16,238 nucleotides of DNA. Source: a bacterium. Lineage in GTDB: Bacteria > Ratteibacteria > UBA8468. Position numbers and translations under genes: made by a program. Positions 13,487 through 16,238 of the stretch are shown here, piece by piece (the stretch's first letter is position 1; the number at the start of each line of letters is the position of its first letter). The stretch covers positions 1 to 16,238 of the forward strand of contig DAOVGU010000081.1 of NCBI GenBank assembly GCA_030672255.1, given 5' to 3'. Below the pieces are notes generated by a model. It saw only the letters and a list, made by a program, of their open reading frames with translations, searched no databases and was not told where the DNA came from.

Positions 13487-13516
13487 AAAAAATGTCAAAT
13501 GTTGAGACCTGACCCC
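13487..13516 (+). repeat. Possible mobile-element end overlapping the dciA start
   Basis: AATGTCAAATGTTGAGACCT followed by GACCCC resembles, from memory, the ends of small REP/IS-associated repeats that occur in many environmental genomes. If so, the first codons of the DUF721 gene (M-L-R-P-D-P) derive from it. A genome-wide copy count would settle this. Confidence 0.3.
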
Positions 13517-13807
13517 AAAAGAATTGGAGAGATTATTCCGGGTGTAATTGAGAAGATAGTTAAAGGGAAGCCGATAAGAGCAAGAGGGGTCCCGAGCCGG
13601 AAGGATATTGTTGATCTCTGGAGCTCTCTGGTTGGAGAGGAGACGGCAGCGCATACCAGGATTAAGGAAGTTAAAAAAGGAATTTTGCATATCCTGGTTG
13701 ATAGCTCACCCCACCTTTCCCATCTTTTAATGGAGAAAAAAAGAATTCTGACCAGATTAAAGGAGATTATACCAGAAGTGAAGAATATTAAGTTTAGAGC
13801 CAGATAA
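13499..13807 (+). CDS. dciA: DUF721/DciA-like protein, probable replicative helicase loader
   Basis: 102 residues. It matches the DUF721 pattern: R-I-G-E-I-I-P at the N-terminus, I-V-D-L-W-S-S-L-V-G-E-E-T-A-A-H-T-R (37-54), then a beta strand pair ending L-H-I-L-V-D-S-S and a helix with H-L-L-M-E-K-K-R-I-L. In DciA the KH-like fold helps load the replicative helicase DnaB. Location near dnaA and dnaN is a typical genomic context. The ATG at 13499 has no Shine-Dalgarno sequence and lies in a possible repeat end, so the true start may be different. dapA follows after a palindromic repeat. Confidence 0.75.
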   Translation: MLRPDPKRIGEIIPGVIEKIVKGKPIRARGVPSRKDIVDLWSSLVGEETAAHTRIKEVKKGILHILVDSSPHLSHLLMEKKRILTRLKEIIPEVKNIKFRAR

Positions 13808-13812
13808 TCAAG

Positions 13813-13858
13813 ATTCCTGCTAAGTTTACCCCTGCAGGCAGTAAGCAGGGGCAGGAAT
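13813..13858. repeat. Nested palindrome between dciA and dapA
   Basis: Inner hairpin CCCCTGC (13829-13835) with GCAGGGG (13845-13851), enclosed by ATTCCTGC (13813-13820) with GCAGGAAT (13851-13858). No T-run follows, so it is not a clear terminator. The outer arms resemble ATTCCTGC-type dispersed repeats. It differs in sequence from family A. Confidence 0.6.
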
Positions 13859-13881
13859 GACAACACTAAATGGAGGGCTTT

Positions 13882-14748
13882 ATGTTTAAAGGGTCAATTG
13901 TCGCTTTGGTAACACCATTTAAAAATGGCAAAATTGACGAGAAGGTTTTAGAAGAATTAATTGAATTTCAGATTAAAAATGGGACGGATGGCATTTTACC
14001 CTGTGGCTGCACCGGAGAGGCTGCAACCCTTTCTATGGAAGAACAAAAGCATATGATTTCTCTTACGGTGGATTTGGTAAAGAAAAGAATTCCGGTTATT
14101 GCAGGAACTGGTTCCAACTCAACGGCCGAGGCAATAGAGTTGACGAAATATGCCCGGCAGGCAGGAGCCGACGCCGCTCTTCTCATTACCCCTTACTACA
14201 ATAAGCCCACCCCAAAAGGGCTTTTCCTTCATTATCAAAAGGTGGCAGGCGCTGTTAATATTCCAATTATCCTTTATAATGTTCCCTCGCGAACCGGCAT
14301 TTCCATTCTCCCCGAGACCGTGGCTGAGCTTTCCAAAATAAAAAATATTGTTGGTATCAAGGAGGCCAGCGGCAGCCTTAATCAAGTAAGCGAGATTCTT
14401 TCTCTCTGTGAGATTACAGTTCTTTCCGGAGATGATTCCCTGACTTTGCCTATTCTTTCCGTTGGCGGGGCCGGGGTTGTCTCGGTGGTGGCTAACATCG
14501 CCCCAAAAAGAGTGGCAAGATTGGTGCATAAATACCAGGAGGGAAAGATTGGGGAGGCAAGGAAATTGCATTTAAAGCTCTTTCCGCTCTGCCGGGTAAT
14601 GTTTCTGGAGACCAACCCTATTCCGGTGAAAACGGCCCTTGGTTTAATGAAACTCATTGAGCCGGGGTTACGGTTACCCTTAACTGAGATGAGCGAGGAG
14701 AAAAAGGAAAAACTAAAGAAGGTGCTGGAGAACTATGGTCTGGTTTAA
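13882..14748 (+). CDS. dapA: 4-hydroxy-tetrahydrodipicolinate synthase (DapA)
   Basis: 288 residues from the ATG at 13882, preferred over ATG 13870 because GGAGG (13872-13876) precedes it and M-F-K-G-S-I-V-A-L-V-T-P-F is the canonical start. Condenses pyruvate with aspartate semialdehyde, the first committed step to lysine and diaminopimelate. The Schiff-base lysine is Lys160 (G-I-K-E-A-S-G), Tyr132 lies in L-Y-N-V-P-S-R-T-G, and Tyr106 is in T-P-Y-Y-N-K-P. The pyruvate-binding loop reads G-C-T-G-E (42-46), where the family usually has G-T-T-G-E; the replaced residue aligns with the catalytic-triad Thr44 of the E. coli enzyme. It overlaps accD by 14 nt, so both are likely translated from one message. 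Confidence 0.93.
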   Translation: MFKGSIVALVTPFKNGKIDEKVLEELIEFQIKNGTDGILPCGCTGEAATLSMEEQKHMISLTVDLVKKRIPVIAGTGSNSTAEAIELTKYARQAGADAALLITPYYNKPTPKGLFLHYQKVAGAVNIPIILYNVPSRTGISILPETVAELSKIKNIVGIKEASGSLNQVSEILSLCEITVLSGDDSLTLPILSVGGAGVVSVVANIAPKRVARLVHKYQEGKIGEARKLHLKLFPLCRVMFLETNPIPVKTALGLMKLIEPGLRLPLTEMSEEKKEKLKKVLENYGLV

Positions 14749-15577
14749 GAAAAGGAAGTACGCGGTCCTGCCAATAAGGGAAAAAAGGGAGATCAAGAAG
14801 GACCTCTGGGAGAAGTGCGATGATTGCGGTAAGGTCATCTATAAAAAAATATTAATAGAGAACCTTAAAGTCTGTCCGAAGTGCGAATATCATTTCAGGC
14901 TCACTGCCAAAGAGCGCATCAATCTTACCTTAGACGAGAACTCCTTTCAGGAGACCAATAAAGAGATTTTCTCAGCTGACCCCCTTGATTTTCATTCCCA
15001 ACAACCCTATAAGGAGAAATTAAAAGAGGCAAGAGAGAAGACAGGACTTTCCGAGGCGGTGGTTACCGGCGAGGGCAAACTCTCTGGCTATCCAGTCGTT
15101 CTGGCGGTTTCCGATTCCCGCTTCATTATGGGCAGCATGGGTTCAGTTGCGGGAGAAAAGATTGCCCGCGCCGCCGAGAGCGCAATAGCCAAAAAAATTC
15201 CCTTCCTTTCCATAGCGGCCGGTGGAGGGGGGGCAAGGATGCAAGAAGGTATGTTTTCCTTAATGCAGATGGCCAAGACCGCCTCGGCCATCGGAAAGCT
15301 AAAAAAGGCAGGTATCCTTTATATCTCCCTGCTTACCGATCCCACCATGGCCGGCGTAGCGGCCAGTTATGCCCTCTTGGGAGATATCATTATCGCGGAA
15401 CCTGGAGCTTTAATTGGCTTTACCGGACCCCGGGTGATTGAGCAGACCATCCGCCAGAAATTGCCTAAAGGTTTTCAGAGAAGTGAGTTCCTCTTTAAGC
15501 ATGGGATGATTGATTTGGTTCTTCCTCGCAAAGAGATCAAACCCGCCCTTGCCAAAATTCTCTCCCTCTTTTCTTGA
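14735..15577 (+). CDS. accD: Acetyl-CoA carboxylase carboxyltransferase beta subunit (AccD)
   Basis: 280 residues, normal length. The N-terminal start W-F-K-K-R-K-Y and four-cysteine zinc ribbon (Cys28, Cys31, Cys47, Cys50) are diagnostic. The crotonase-fold core contains G-G-G-G-A-R-M-Q-E-G (163-172), L-M-Q-M-A-K-T, T-D-P-T-M-A-G-V-A-A-S (201-211) and G-P-R-V-I-E-Q-T (231-238), all matching the carboxyltransferase site. With AccA it transfers carboxyl from biotin to acetyl-CoA, committing carbon to fatty acids. The core differs slightly from the usual T-M-G-G-V-S-A-S. It starts within the end of dapA. No accA, folC or terminator is visible afterwards; 15578-15791 holds nothing I recognise. 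Confidence 0.95.
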   Translation: MVWFKKRKYAVLPIREKREIKKDLWEKCDDCGKVIYKKILIENLKVCPKCEYHFRLTAKERINLTLDENSFQETNKEIFSADPLDFHSQQPYKEKLKEAREKTGLSEAVVTGEGKLSGYPVVLAVSDSRFIMGSMGSVAGEKIARAAESAIAKKIPFLSIAAGGGGARMQEGMFSLMQMAKTASAIGKLKKAGILYISLLTDPTMAGVAASYALLGDIIIAEPGALIGFTGPRVIEQTIRQKLPKGFQRSEFLFKHGMIDLVLPRKEIKPALAKILSLFS

Positions 15578-15791
15578 CCGTCGGTTCCTACTTCCTGTTA
15601 TTCTGGGGTTTGGACGATTTTAGCAGACTGAGTGGTAGTGATAGGGAGAATAGCTGCAAATGTGTGGTGAAGGCTAAACCTTTGGCAGTTCAAAAATCTT
15701 CAATTAGCGATTTCACTTGTATTGAGATTATGGTAGCGGTTTAGATCATAGGAAAGGCTGCCCGATATAGGGATGTTTCTCCATGATGGTG

Positions 15792-16223
15792 TCAAAAGGA
15801 AGAGAGGAAAGTTAGGATGTATTCGCAGTATTCAGTATATTGGTGAATAGCTTCATCAATGGTCGTGTAAATGATGTATTTATCTAAATTGTTATAATCG
15901 TGAACAATAGCATTACGAAAGCCAGTGCTTTCTGCAATCTCTTGGGCAAATTTTTTGGGCAGGATATCGCTCTCGCCCAAAATGAGAAAGGTTTCCCGGT
16001 AGGTCAAAGGTGTTTTAACATCTGCACCTTCCTGCTCAGCAATTAGGTGTTCATTAATATCAATTGCCCGACCGATTATCTCCATTAAGACCAATTTAAG
16101 AGTACTGTATTTAAAAAAATCTTTAGCGATCTCTTCAAAAGTGAGCCCTTTCAAAATAGTTAATTTTTGCAGGTCTTGCTGAATAAGGCTTAATTTTCTT
16201 TGAACAAATCTTTTGTCAATCAT
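15792..16223 (-). CDS. hepT: HepT-family (DUF86) ribonuclease toxin
   Basis: 143 residues, typical length. The HEPN-type R-x4-H-x-Y motif is complete: Arg103, His108, Tyr110 in R-N-A-I-V-H-D-Y. The rest is helical, as in HepT (for example E-I-I-G-R-A-I-D-I-N-E, 48-58). HepT toxins act on RNA and are neutralised by the nucleotidyltransferase antitoxin MntA, which adds AMP to the motif tyrosine. The partner gene, usually just upstream, would lie beyond the right edge of the window. The gene converges on accD across a 214-bp gap with no terminator visible. The family call is firm; active toxin status depends on the missing partner. Confidence 0.87.
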   Translation of the reverse strand: MIDKRFVQRKLSLIQQDLQKLTILKGLTFEEIAKDFFKYSTLKLVLMEIIGRAIDINEHLIAEQEGADVKTPLTYRETFLILGESDILPKKFAQEIAESTGFRNAIVHDYNNLDKYIIYTTIDEAIHQYTEYCEYILTFLSSF

Positions 16224-16238
16224 AGACTGCTTTAAGTT
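16216..16238 (-). CDS. Possible C-terminal end of an upstream antitoxin gene (MntA-like), cut by window edge
   Basis: A frame read leftward from 16236 gives L-K-A-V-Y-D and a TGA stop at 16218-16216, overlapping the first codons of hepT. This fits the usual mntA-hepT order with overlapping ends, but six residues cannot identify a gene. It rests on context only. Confidence 0.2.

Noticed and set aside
14119..14571. 150-residue minus-strand open frame opposite dapA
   Set aside because: Antisense to a strongly recognised DapA core, with composition unlike a real protein.
15578..15791. Remnant gene between accD and hepT
   Set aside because: No frame of useful length or recognisable motif on either strand; nothing to support a pseudogene.

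Overview
The window looks like a chromosomal segment from an uncultured diderm (Gram-negative-type) bacterium of moderate GC content. The diderm inference rests on a CsgG-family outer-membrane secretion homologue and a PilT retraction ATPase. Gene order and the dense palindromic repeats recall candidate phyla such as Omnitrophota or Aerophobota, but that placement is a low-confidence impression. No rRNA or other decisive marker is present.

Left arm (1-3985, minus strand): a strong sigma70-like promoter (3957-3985) reads leftward into a membrane-anchored helical protein of unknown function. It is followed by a Gfo/Idh/MocA oxidoreductase, a CsgG-family protein with a FlgT-like C-terminal domain, a secreted TPR protein and the first 77 codons of type III pantothenate kinase (coaX). 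Repeat elements lie between several of these genes.

Centre (4221-9529, plus strand): pilT, then a promoter, a repeat, tRNA-Phe(GAA) and tatD, whose start codon lies 4 nt after the tRNA. A palindromic element forms the end of tatD. Next comes a textbook promoter with an operator-like repeat, a ribbon-helix-helix antitoxin, a RelE/ParE toxin and secA. All three coding regions overlap at their junctions.

Replication region (9530-13807): two DnaA boxes, a hairpin over the dnaA ribosome-binding region, dnaA, an approximately 80% AT spacer, dnaN, a small accessory island (repeat remnants, small membrane protein, DUF4258 protein plus YgiT-type zinc finger), and a DUF721/DciA-like gene. recF is absent from its usual place after dnaN. 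This is a plausible, possibly bipartite, oriC.

Right arm (13808-16238): dapA and accD overlap by 14 nt (lysine/cell-wall and fatty-acid precursors). A 214-bp stretch (15578-15791) follows in which I recognise nothing, and then a HepT-family toxin on the minus strand runs toward it from the window edge.

The most notable themes are toxin-antitoxin modules embedded in essential housekeeping operons (secA; between dnaN and dciA), and at least three families of palindromic repeats. Some of these repeats supply stop codons or C-terminal residues of host genes, and one has an internal hairpin that keeps its pairing while changing its sequence. I found no clearly novel multi-gene system. The coupling of the toxin-antitoxin operon to secA and the structure of the repeats are the best leads.
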